This document shows, piece after piece, positions 8,959 through 16,632 of a DNA stretch of 34,656 nucleotides (its first letter is position 1; each line of letters opens with the position of its first letter). Where the stretch lies: positions 1-34,656 of the forward strand of contig JBATTK010000023.1 in assembly GCA_049670505.1 (NCBI GenBank), written 5' to 3'. The notes under the pieces were generated by a model. It did not search any database. It was given only the letters and a program-made list of their open reading frames with translations, and was not told the origin of the DNA. This stretch comes from JBATTK01 sp049670505. GTDB taxonomy: Bacteria > Bacteroidota > Bacteroidia > Flavobacteriales > Flavobacteriaceae. The translations under genes and the position numbers were made by a program.

Positions 8959-9663
8959 TTATTTGAACTTACGCTCTTTTTGCCGATTATTCCTGAAAAA
9001 AATGGCTTTATCCCCCTTCCCCATTATTATAATATCAGTAGACGCTAGAAAAAGACCTGTTTCAACAATACCGGGAATTTGCACAAGTTTACTATTTAAT
9101 TCATTGAGGTCGTCATATTGCAGAATATCGACATCGACAACAAAGTTGTTTTCATCGGTTCTATAAGTAGTTCCGTTCGGTTTCCTTAGTACAGGTTTCA
9201 ATCCCATTTCATCCAATTGGGCAAGAATACTATTGGTAGCAAAAGGTATGGTTTCCAAGGGTAATTTGAATTTTCCAAGCTTATTGACCTCTTTACTTGA
9301 ATCGGTAATTATTATATTCAACTTTGCATTATGTGCTAAAATCTTTTCCCTTAATAAAGCTCCGCCGCCTCCTTTTATGAGTTGCAAATCGCCGTCAAAT
9401 TCATCTGCACCATCAATATTAATGTCCAGCAACCCTGACTCATCTAAACTTGTTAATGGTATTCCTAGTTCTTTTGCCAAATTTTCTGTTTTTTCAGAAG
9501 ATGGCACTGCCAAAATAGTTAGGCCTTTGGCAATTTCGTCGGCCAATTTACGAATCATATGCTCAGCGGTAGATCCTGAACCGAGACCTATAACCATACC
9601 ATTTTGAACATATTTCAACGATGCTACAGCAGCTAGAATTTTTTCATTTTTCTTGGGTTCCAT
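8959..9663 (-). CDS. rpiA: Ribose-5-phosphate isomerase A
   Basis: 234 residues, normal length for RpiA. It interconverts ribose-5-phosphate and ribulose-5-phosphate in the non-oxidative pentose phosphate pathway in the cytosol. The phosphate-binding loop GLGSGSTAE (26-34), the motif DGADE (84-88) and KGGGGALLREK with Lys97 and catalytic Glu106 are all present. The start is the ATG at 9663, giving MEPKKNEKIL. The C-terminus (GLFLASTDIIIMGKGD) is also typical. A HAD phosphatase gene is transcribed divergently 143 bases away. Confidence 0.96.
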   Translation of the reverse strand: MEPKKNEKILAAVASLKYVQNGMVIGLGSGSTAEHMIRKLADEIAKGLTILAVPSSEKTENLAKELGIPLTSLDESGLLDINIDGADEFDGDLQLIKGGGGALLREKILAHNAKLNIIITDSSKEVNKLGKFKLPLETIPFATNSILAQLDEMGLKPVLRKPNGTTYRTDENNFVVDVDILQYDDLNELNSKLVQIPGIVETGLFLASTDIIIMGKGDKAIFFRNNRQKERKFK

Positions 9664-9806
9664 CTCCGTTCTTTCTAAACAAGTACAGTTTAAAGATATA
9701 TAATTAGCGACATGGAAGCTTTACTTTTTTGCTATGAAACAAGATTTGATTTTGTCTTTTTTTCTCTTTTCAATTAGTTTACCTTTATTGAGCCACGAAA
9801 AAAATA

Positions 9807-10538
9807 ATGATAAAAGCCATAATCTTTGACCTTGATGGTACTCTAATTCAAACGGAAGTATTGAAAGCGACCTCCTATGCCAGGGCCATAAATTATCTTA
9901 CCAGAGGTCAAATAGGGGAAAAAGAGGTATTAGCTATTTTTGGCCGGTTCGTAGGTCTTTCACGAGATGAAGTAGTCAATGGTCTGTCTGAACATTTTGC
10001 AATTGAATTGGGAAGGAATTTACAAACAACCCATATAAAATTAATTGGAGACCACCTTATTAAGAAGAGATTGGATATATATAGGGGTATTCTTGATGAC
10101 ACCCAACTTTTATCCAAACACTTTTGTCCATTTACTCTTGGACTTTTCCATAAGGTACATTCAGATAGATTCCGTGTTGTTCTGGCCACAATGTCCCATT
10201 TGCCAGAAGCAAAAAGAATTACTTCAATAATGGGTATATATGAAAATTTTGACTTGATTCTTACCCGTGATGACGTTAACGAGGGGAAGCCTGATCCAGA
10301 AATTTATCTAAAAGCTAAAAGTAGGCTTGATCTGAATTCCGAAGAATGTTTGGTCATTGAGGATTCCGTCAATGGTATCAAAGCAGGACTTAATGCGGGA
10401 ATGCACGTTTTTGCCGTGACGAATAGTGTTACTAAAGAATCAGTCCATGCTTGTGGTCTTTTAGAGTCTGATTATATTGTTGATAGACTTGAAAGTCTGA
10501 CCTCAAAGGTCTATAGTTTCATAAATTCAAAAAAGTAA
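9807..10538 (+). CDS. HAD-superfamily hydrolase (beta-phosphoglucomutase / phosphatase-like)
   Basis: 243 residues. Motif I is IFDLDGTL with nucleophile Asp8 and acid/base Asp10. Motif II is the Thr in VVLATMSH. Motif III is the Lys in EGKPDPEIYLKAK, and motif IV is VIEDSVNGIKAG. The insert after motif I is a helical cap of the type seen in beta-phosphoglucomutase, phosphoglycolate phosphatase and similar sugar-phosphate enzymes. The exact substrate is not readable from sequence. The divergent placement next to rpiA hints at sugar-phosphate metabolism but does not prove it. Start ATG at 9807, no Shine-Dalgarno sequence. A terminator hairpin follows. Confidence 0.85.
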   Translation: MIKAIIFDLDGTLIQTEVLKATSYARAINYLTRGQIGEKEVLAIFGRFVGLSRDEVVNGLSEHFAIELGRNLQTTHIKLIGDHLIKKRLDIYRGILDDTQLLSKHFCPFTLGLFHKVHSDRFRVVLATMSHLPEAKRITSIMGIYENFDLILTRDDVNEGKPDPEIYLKAKSRLDLNSEECLVIEDSVNGIKAGLNAGMHVFAVTNSVTKESVHACGLLESDYIVDRLESLTSKVYSFINSKK

Positions 10539-10560
10539 TTCTATTTTCTTCCATACAGGC

Positions 10561-10590
10561 AAACAATCCCTTTGAAGAATTGTTTTTTTT
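10561..10590 (+). terminator. Rho-independent terminator after the HAD gene
   Basis: AAACAAT (10561-10567) and ATTGTTT (10579-10585) are perfect 7-bp arms around an 11-base loop. The T run continues to 10590. It lies 22 bases after the HAD stop codon, in the convergent gap before the NTF2-like gene. Confidence 0.65.
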
Positions 10591-10640
10591 GGAACTGTTG
10601 ATTATTATAAAATACCTCGCGGGATGTAGTTAGAGTACAA

Positions 10641-11168
10641 TCATCTAGGTTGTGGAATGGAACCCGTTTTTGCGTTTTTATATTCGATCTCATCCGTATT
10701 GGTGTTTGCATCGACCAAGAATTTCCAATTTCCGTTGTCCAGTTTAAGAATGGTTGATAGTTTTCCATAATTTATGACTTTTGGTCGGTTGGGAGAAATT
10801 ATGGTTAATTCATAGAATCCGTTATCAAGAATAGCATCTTTAAGTTCTTCCCTATCGGTGATTTTGAAAGCAAGCCTTAATTCTTGCCCGTTCTTCTTAA
10901 ACCTTTTAAAAAAATCTGAAAAAAAGTTTTTAATCTCGTTTTTACCACTAATTGAGTTAGGACTTGCTGAATCGTATAAATTTAAAAGAACGGCATCCTT
11001 TAAATAAAGTTGTTCTACTATAGCTGCATCCATTTCCCGGTAAGCTTTGGAGAAGTTTTCGTAAAGAATGTTTGGGCTATGTTCCGTTTTTTGGCCATAA
11101 GAAGTTACCGCCATCAAAACTAATAGTAGTAAAAAACCTTTTGTGCGTAGTGCTCTTTTCATATTCAT
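10641..11168 (-). CDS. Secreted NTF2-like (DUF4440/SnoaL-type) protein
   Basis: 175 residues. A signal peptide ends around VTSYG before Gln-26, so the protein is exported. ATG codons at 11168 and 11162 are both possible starts. The mature part (ILYENFSKAYREMDAAIVEQ, later SGKNEIKNFFSDFFKRF and LDNGNWKFLVDANT) shows the helix-plus-curved-sheet pattern of the NTF2-like superfamily. Members bind small ligands or act as accessory domains, and many have no assigned function. The gene lies 68 bases downstream of a serine hydrolase on the same strand and is probably co-transcribed. A similar pairing recurs at 19.4-21.5 kb. Confidence 0.75.
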   Translation of the reverse strand: MNMKRALRTKGFLLLLVLMAVTSYGQKTEHSPNILYENFSKAYREMDAAIVEQLYLKDAVLLNLYDSASPNSISGKNEIKNFFSDFFKRFKKNGQELRLAFKITDREELKDAILDNGFYELTIISPNRPKVINYGKLSTILKLDNGNWKFLVDANTNTDEIEYKNAKTGSIPQPR

Positions 11169-11236
11169 TATTTACTTGAACTTTGAGATGGCCCGTACAT
11201 GGCATGCTACCATTCGTACACACTTTTTACAAGCAT

Positions 11237-12336
11237 TTATTTACTCCACGTTTCTTTTTCTATTTCTCTTAATAGGCCGTTTAAGTTGACCACCGCGTTT
11301 GCAAAAATTACTATGCCATTTTTCTTGTTTACATCTATTATAGCAACGGTTCTGACACCGGTATCCCCACCATTGTGGATATAATACAGATTATCGTTCA
11401 TAGAAGTTAAGAACCAAGTGTAAAAACCTTCATGGGATGTTTGAGGTACCGGTGTTATTTTGCCCACGGTTTTCGCATCTAGTATGAAGTTAGAATTTTC
11501 TGAATTCAAATATCCGGTCAGCAACAACGAAAAATCGGATATCGACGTTCGCAATTGACCCCCTGGATAATCGGGGTACCCATTATGACCTTTAAATTCC
11601 AGTCCAAGGGAATCTTGATACACATAAGTTTTTGCAACTAGACTGGAATCCAAATTTTTTAAGAACCAACTCGTATTTATCATTCCCATCGGTTTAAAAA
11701 TATGCTGTTGGGAAAATTCCTCGTACTTCATTCCTGAAACATGCTCAACGATAAGTCCCAAGAGGGCAACCCCTGTATTCGAATAGGAAAAAGACTTGTA
11801 TTTTGAACTGTCCTCAAAATGTTCCTTTTTGTATAGTTTACCGCTTACGTCTAAGTAATCCTGTAAAAAACCGGTCAACTCCAATTTAGGATCTCCGTTG
11901 GGGATATTCCAATGTGGTTCATAAATCCCATAATCATCCTTTATGCCACTTCGATGATTTAGCAATTCCCGAACGGTTATTTTATCACTTGGGTAGTGAG
12001 GGTTTTTAACTTCAAAAGGTAAGTATCTATTAATATCGGCGTTCAAATCTATTTTTCCGGATTCCACTAATTTGAAAATGGCCAAATTTGTTACCGTTTT
12101 AGAAACGGATGCAATATGGAACGGGGTATTAATAGTTGCCTTAAGTTCCTTTTCCAGGTCGCTAAAGCCATTTGCACTTAAATGGACAACATTCCCCGAG
12201 TCTATGACTGCTACAGCCAGAGCGGCGACTTTATCGGATTTCAATTCCTTTTCAATACATAAATCGACCTGAGGCAATGTTTGGCATAACAAAACGCGGA
12301 AAGAAAAATAAGAAGAATTGAGATAATTGATTTCAT
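11237..12336 (-). CDS. Exported serine hydrolase (class C beta-lactamase fold), frameshifted after the signal peptide
   Basis: The mature domain is open from 12292 to 11237. It carries the catalytic SVSK (SxxK), YSN in SFSYSNTG and HNGG near the C-terminus, the three motifs of class C beta-lactamase/D-aminopeptidase-like hydrolases. These act on peptidoglycan peptides, esters or amides in the periplasm. No good start codon exists for this frame. In another frame an ATG at 12336 encodes a textbook signal peptide, MKSIISILLIFLSAFCYA, which then runs out of frame (KHCLRS). One extra base near 12285 would join it to QTLPQVDLCIEKEL and restore the gene. Either the gene is recently inactivated or the sequence has a single-base error. 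An NTF2-like gene lies downstream. Confidence 0.8.
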
Positions 12337-12539
12337 TTCGGACTTCGTTTTAATTAGTGATGTGCCAGGTTAGGGGGCCATTTGTTCGAACTTTTATAAA
12401 TGGTCTATGAAATTCATTCGCTTGTCCAAAACCCTAATAACGTATGTTTCATTTTCCTTATCGAATATATGAAAAATCGAGCAAAAGTCAGCGTGCAAAA
12501 GGGGTAGTGAAAAGATGTTGAGCAATCGCTTAAATTTAT

Positions 12540-12568
12540 TTATTTTTATTTAGAATAAATAAAAATAA
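12540..12568. promoter_or_regulatory. AT-rich inverted repeat upstream of the siderophore operon (candidate operator)
   Basis: TTATTTTTATTTA (12540-12552) and TAAATAAAAATAA (12556-12568) are perfect 13-bp inverted arms around GAA. It lies 31-60 bases upstream of the lipoprotein ATG, where a -33 element would sit relative to TATCTTCG (12574-12581), a near match to the -7 consensus. Iron-uptake operons are usually under Fur or DtxR-type control, so a metalloregulator site is the first guess. The regulator assignment is inference. Confidence 0.5.
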
Positions 12569-12579
12569 GGTCTTATCTT

Positions 12580-12596
12580 CGTTAAAATTTTTAACG
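12580..12596. promoter_or_regulatory. 17-bp palindrome just upstream of the start codon
   Basis: CGTTAAAA and TTTTAACG flank a central T, giving a perfect 17-base palindrome that ends three bases before the ATG at 12600. It may be a second operator overlapping the transcription start, or a short hairpin in the leader that affects translation. Confidence 0.5.
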
Positions 12597-12599
12597 AAA

Positions 12600-13649
12600 A
12601 TGAAGAGAACTTTTTCCGTTTTGGGACTGTTGTTTGCCCTGTTCGCCTGCTCTGACTATGATGAGCAAGAGTTTACCGTACTACTCCCGAACGCGGGTGC
12701 CGACCAAGTTATTTTTACGGAAACGGACGGTACAACCATCCGGTTAAATGGAACGGCCTCTACAGACGTAAACAATATCGGTTTTGGGTATGAGTGGAAA
12801 ATTATCAACGAATTGGCTGATTTTCCCATTACGATTTCCGAACCCAATAGTGCCGATCCTACCTTTCAAGTAGACCCAAACGCATCGGGGCGTTATGAAC
12901 TATCTCTGGAAATTTCCCGCGGTGACCAAGTGGCCCGCGATTTTGTAAACATAGATGTCAATCCGGCAATTGCACAAGTACTCCTTGTAAATGCCATCGA
13001 TGCCTCACCCCCGGCTACCTTAAATATCCCTGCAATAGGTGTTAGCGGAAACCCGGTCGCTTCAAAGAATACGGACGATTCTTATTATAACATTGACACC
13101 AACATCGCTGCGGAAGCCGATGGGACCATACTTATGGAAGTGGAATATAATGGAGCCGTAGTGCGCACCAATCAGACATTGGAAGCACTAAAAAACTACA
13201 CCTTGTATCTCATAGGTACGGAGAACGACCCGGAAATTCTTTTTATTGAAAAAACTAAAAACCAAAACACCATAGGTATTGGTCTTGTTGGACTAGATGC
13301 CATAAACTTAACGGAAGGCACCAATAATGTAATACTATTTATAGATGCCACTACGGCCGGTTTTGGAATTCTACCAGTAGATTCCCTCTTTGGTGGACTG
13401 GGTGTGCCAGAGCAGTTTGGTATACTTGATTACCGGGACAATTCCGAGATTTTCTTTCCCTCCAATACCTTGATCCCGCTACCCATTTGGGCAACGGCCA
13501 ACGATATACGTATCAGTAACGATGCGGCCATTACCTTGACCCCCAATGTAGACGGGAACTTTGGAACGTTTATGCTGTTCCCCGATACCAGTGCCCCGGA
13601 AGGTCATCTACTAAAATTTATCAATAACAGCGATTTATTACCTCAATAA
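12600..13649 (+). CDS. PKD-like surface lipoprotein heading the TonB/PepSY operon
   Basis: 349 residues. The signal peptide ends with the lipobox LFAC and Cys17, followed by SDYDEQE, an acidic stretch typical of surface-exported Bacteroidota lipoproteins. Residues about 28-120 (NAGADQVIFTETDGTTIRLN, FGYEWKIINE, GRYELSLEI) form a PKD/Ig-like beta-sandwich. The remainder (about 125-349) is beta-rich and resembles DUF4397-type domains (VLLVNAIDASPPATLNI), with no catalytic motif. It lies 9 bases before a TonB-dependent siderophore receptor. By analogy with SusD-type partners, it could be an accessory lipoprotein that captures or hands over the ligand. This role is inferred; no characterised homologue is recognised. 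Confidence 0.8.
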   Translation: MKRTFSVLGLLFALFACSDYDEQEFTVLLPNAGADQVIFTETDGTTIRLNGTASTDVNNIGFGYEWKIINELADFPITISEPNSADPTFQVDPNASGRYELSLEISRGDQVARDFVNIDVNPAIAQVLLVNAIDASPPATLNIPAIGVSGNPVASKNTDDSYYNIDTNIAAEADGTILMEVEYNGAVVRTNQTLEALKNYTLYLIGTENDPEILFIEKTKNQNTIGIGLVGLDAINLTEGTNNVILFIDATTAGFGILPVDSLFGGLGVPEQFGILDYRDNSEIFFPSNTLIPLPIWATANDIRISNDAAITLTPNVDGNFGTFMLFPDTSAPEGHLLKFINNSDLLPQ

Positions 13650-13658
13650 GCTATCCAA

Positions 13659-16022
13659 ATGAAGTACATATATCTAATTACGTTCATTCTTTTCAGTTTC
13701 GTTTTTACAAATGCGCAAACCACCATCACGGGAACTGTAACCGATGTTAGGGGAACAACTTTGGAAACCGCATCGGTCATCCTACTAGGTACGACCAAAG
13801 GTACGGTTACGGATAAAAGGGGTACATATACCCTGCTGAACATTCCGAATGGAACATATACTTTGGAAATTAGCTACATTGGCTATGCCGACTTCACCAA
13901 AGTTGTTACCATCAACGATGCCATACTGGTAGTTGATGCCCAATTGGATGATGCCACCCAAGCCCTACAAGCCGTAGAAATCGTAGGCCGTAAAAATACC
14001 GACTATCGTGCCGACGTTACTTTCGCCGGCACAAAAACAGGTGCGGATATCAAATTAATCCCACAGAGTATAGCGATATTGAACAAAGAGATTATAGCTG
14101 ACCAGGGCTTGTTTCGTCTCAATGAGGTAACGGAAAATGTAGCTGGGGTTACACAAACTAGGGCCGGTGATGAGTTTACTTCTCGTGGTTTTAGGGTAAC
14201 GCATGATTTTATCAATGGCAACCGTGCGTTATTGGGTACGCAATTCTCTGCATCTACCATTGCCACACAATATGAACGCATTGAGTTTATCAAAGGACCC
14301 ACCGCGGCACTGTTTGGTAATAGTTCGCCAGGTGGTGTAGTGAATGCAGTGACCAAAAAACCGTTGAGGGTAAGTCGTGCCGATGCGAGTTTAAGCTATG
14401 GTAGTTTTGAAACCAAGCGAGGCACCATGGACGTTACGGGGCCATTGAATGAAAATAAGACCTTGTTGTACCGTATGAACTTTGGATGGGAAAATGCGGA
14501 AACCTTTCGTGATTTTCAAAAGAGTAGAAGTGTCCTTTTTGCCCCTTCCCTATCCTATCTGCCCAGTGAAAATACCAGCTTTAACATAGATATTGTAGGG
14601 ACCTTCAATAACGACACGGCCGGTATAGACCGCGGAATGCCCATTCTTCAAAATGACCTTTTTGCCCTACCCATAAGTTTCAGTTCTGCCGAGCCTTATG
14701 ATAACAGACAAAATAGTAGTGTTTTGCTTACGGTTTCGGGCAGTCACAAATTCAGTGATGCCTTGTCCTTAAACATGTCGTATACCCGTTCCGATTTTGA
14801 CCAGAACTTTTTGGAAACACGCTCCACGAATCGATTTACCGATGATGGAACGGAATTGATACGCACGATCAATGATCGTCTTACCGATGGCTACTCCAAC
14901 TTTATAACAGCTTATCTAGTGGGGAAGTTCAAAACGGGGAAGATTACCCATGAAAGTGTTTTGGGTTGGGATTACTACAATACTTTTGAGGATTCACGTA
15001 CACGTGCCGCTACCGGAGAGTCAAACGGTGTTCCCAACCTTGTTTTTGATAATCGGGTACCTATTAATAGTCTAGTGGGACTGTCCGTAAACTTCACGGA
15101 TGAACAATCCGGCTTTTTCGTCACCAACCAGTATCGCGGTTTTTATGCCCAGGATTTAATCGGCATCGGTAGATTAAAAGTATTGGCAGGTTTGCGATAT
15201 GAAAATCTGGATCAACAATTATTGGCCGGTGAAGGTATTAATCTAAGTGGCAATGTTGACAACAATGTATTTTTGCCACGTTTGGGATTGACCTATGAAT
15301 TGAACGGCCAGGTAAACCTATTTGCAAGTTACACCGAATCTTTCTCGCCACAGAATATTCCCATAGGTGTAAATACCATTGAAGAAGGCCAGATATTTGA
15401 CCCTTTGACGGCGCAACAATATGAAATAGGGACAAAAACCACTTTTTTCAACAATCGATTATTGGCCCAACTGAGTCTGTACACCATTGATCGTACAGGT
15501 CGTTTAATAGAAGATCCTACCATAGGTGGCGGATTGGTGCAACTCCTTCAGATCGGAGATGAAACCAGCAAGGGACTGGAACTGGATATTACGGGACGTA
15601 TTTCAAAAAACTTCACGCTTACGGCGAATTATGCATACAATCAGGTAGAGGTTCAAGACGATGACTTTGGCAGTGTACAGTTGGAATTGGAAAATAACAA
15701 TCCACAACATACCGCAGGTTTTTGGGGCAAATACACGATATCGGATGGTTTTTTTGAAAATGTCGGCATCGGTCTCGGTGGCAGATATGTGGGTAGTAGC
15801 AGGATTCCGGATGGATCGCCCAATAGTATCAATGAGTTCGTGAATTTTGACAGTTATCAAACCGTACGTGCGGGATTGTTCTATAAATACAACACCATTG
15901 ATCTGACCCTTAATGTAAATAATCTATTCGATGAACGGTATTTTGTCGGTGGCTTGAATTCCAGTCGCGTATTCCCTGGTGCGCCACGTAACTTTCTATT
16001 CACGGTAGGATACTCATTTTAA
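13659..16022 (+). CDS. TonB-dependent siderophore receptor
   Basis: 787 residues. A signal peptide ends at TNA before Gln-20. Residues about 20-105 form a CarboxypepD_reg-like domain (TTITGTVTDVRGTTLETASV). A plug domain follows (SIAILNKEIIADQGLFRLNE through GPTAALFGNSSPGGVVNAVT). Then comes a 22-strand-type barrel ending in FLFTVGYSF with the terminal aromatic residue needed for outer-membrane assembly. The plug pattern and the NLFDERYF motif near the end are typical of FhuA/FpvA-like ferric siderophore receptors. It is expected to import a ferric siderophore using TonB energy. It is the second gene of a five-gene operon with a PepSY reductase-like protein. A paralogue lies at 31333-33819. 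Confidence 0.93.
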   Translation: MKYIYLITFILFSFVFTNAQTTITGTVTDVRGTTLETASVILLGTTKGTVTDKRGTYTLLNIPNGTYTLEISYIGYADFTKVVTINDAILVVDAQLDDATQALQAVEIVGRKNTDYRADVTFAGTKTGADIKLIPQSIAILNKEIIADQGLFRLNEVTENVAGVTQTRAGDEFTSRGFRVTHDFINGNRALLGTQFSASTIATQYERIEFIKGPTAALFGNSSPGGVVNAVTKKPLRVSRADASLSYGSFETKRGTMDVTGPLNENKTLLYRMNFGWENAETFRDFQKSRSVLFAPSLSYLPSENTSFNIDIVGTFNNDTAGIDRGMPILQNDLFALPISFSSAEPYDNRQNSSVLLTVSGSHKFSDALSLNMSYTRSDFDQNFLETRSTNRFTDDGTELIRTINDRLTDGYSNFITAYLVGKFKTGKITHESVLGWDYYNTFEDSRTRAATGESNGVPNLVFDNRVPINSLVGLSVNFTDEQSGFFVTNQYRGFYAQDLIGIGRLKVLAGLRYENLDQQLLAGEGINLSGNVDNNVFLPRLGLTYELNGQVNLFASYTESFSPQNIPIGVNTIEEGQIFDPLTAQQYEIGTKTTFFNNRLLAQLSLYTIDRTGRLIEDPTIGGGLVQLLQIGDETSKGLELDITGRISKNFTLTANYAYNQVEVQDDDFGSVQLELENNNPQHTAGFWGKYTISDGFFENVGIGLGGRYVGSSRIPDGSPNSINEFVNFDSYQTVRAGLFYKYNTIDLTLNVNNLFDERYFVGGLNSSRVFPGAPRNFLFTVGYSF

Positions 16023-16028
16023 ACAACT

Positions 16029-16361
16029 ATGGGAATAGCAATTCTAATCATGGCGACCATCTTGGGATATAGTACCTCAAAGTATTTCCCTTTGGATATT
16101 CCTTTACTATCCAAAAAATCATCGGATTCATCCTTTAAGTTGGTGCGTAAAATTGTTAGTGTTGTACTTTATGGTTTAGCACTGGCCGTTTTTATTTTAA
16201 ACTATGGAAGCGGCACAGGTACGTTGCTTTTGTTGTTTACGGCCACCCTTGTTCTTAGCCTGTCGCTTTTGGCGTTGCCCTATAAATCCAGTTTCTTCTA
16301 TGCCTTTTTGGTCGTAGCAATTGCTTTTTTAATTTTTGATATCGTTCTGTATGCCAGCTAA
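16029..16361 (+). CDS. Small membrane protein, DUF3325-like
   Basis: 110 residues with three to four hydrophobic segments: about 1-20, 40-60, 65-82 and 86-107. No catalytic motif is visible. In Proteobacteria, operons for ferric siderophore uptake often encode small membrane proteins of the DUF3325 and DUF3649 families next to a PepSY protein. Position and size here match that scheme, which is the main reason for the label; the sequence resemblance itself is modest. It starts 6 bases after the receptor stop codon and overlaps the next gene by 11 bases, so translation is probably coupled. Confidence 0.65.
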   Translation: MGIAILIMATILGYSTSKYFPLDIPLLSKKSSDSSFKLVRKIVSVVLYGLALAVFILNYGSGTGTLLLLFTATLVLSLSLLALPYKSSFFYAFLVVAIAFLIFDIVLYAS

Positions 16362-16632
16362 CAAAAAATACCTTTCCAGCCCAAAACAACGGGGGTTAAA
16401 AATAACCGCTGCCATTATTGGCGGTTACCTTGTAACTATGCTCTTGCACAACGCCATAGGAATACATTTGACCCATAAAGGAGGTATTGCCCTCACCAGT
16501 GCCTATAGTGCCTTTTTTATATGGATAGGTTTGATGGTTTGGGCCTTTATGAGCAAGAACGGTTGGAAAATTTGGGGCATCTTTTTATCGATAATCGCCA
16601 TTTGTTCCATCATCATAGTCGTAGGAAAATGA
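16351..16632 (+). CDS. Small membrane protein, DUF3649-like
   Basis: 93 residues from ATG 16351; an upstream TTG at 16336 would extend deeper into the previous gene and is less likely. The pattern (KITAAIIGGYLVTMLL, a short loop, then SAYSAFFIWIGLMVWAFM and a basic W-containing linker) closely follows DUF3649. These are three-helix inner-membrane proteins found beside PepSY proteins in iron-uptake loci. The biochemical role is unknown, perhaps assembly or electron transfer with the PepSY partner. The stop codon overlaps the next start as ATGA. Confidence 0.72.
   Translation: MPANKKYLSSPKQRGLKITAAIIGGYLVTMLLHNAIGIHLTHKGGIALTSAYSAFFIWIGLMVWAFMSKNGWKIWGIFLSIIAICSIIIVVGK

Noticed and set aside
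8848..9048. Plus-strand 66-codon frame over the 3' end of rpiA
   Set aside because: Antisense to a well-supported gene over about half its length and without recognisable features.
10541..10768. Alternative minus-strand frame overlapping the 3' end of the NTF2-like gene, considered as a frameshifted continuation
   Set aside because: The NTF2-like protein has a complete domain and a normal end in its own frame, and the alternative frame shows no domain similarity.
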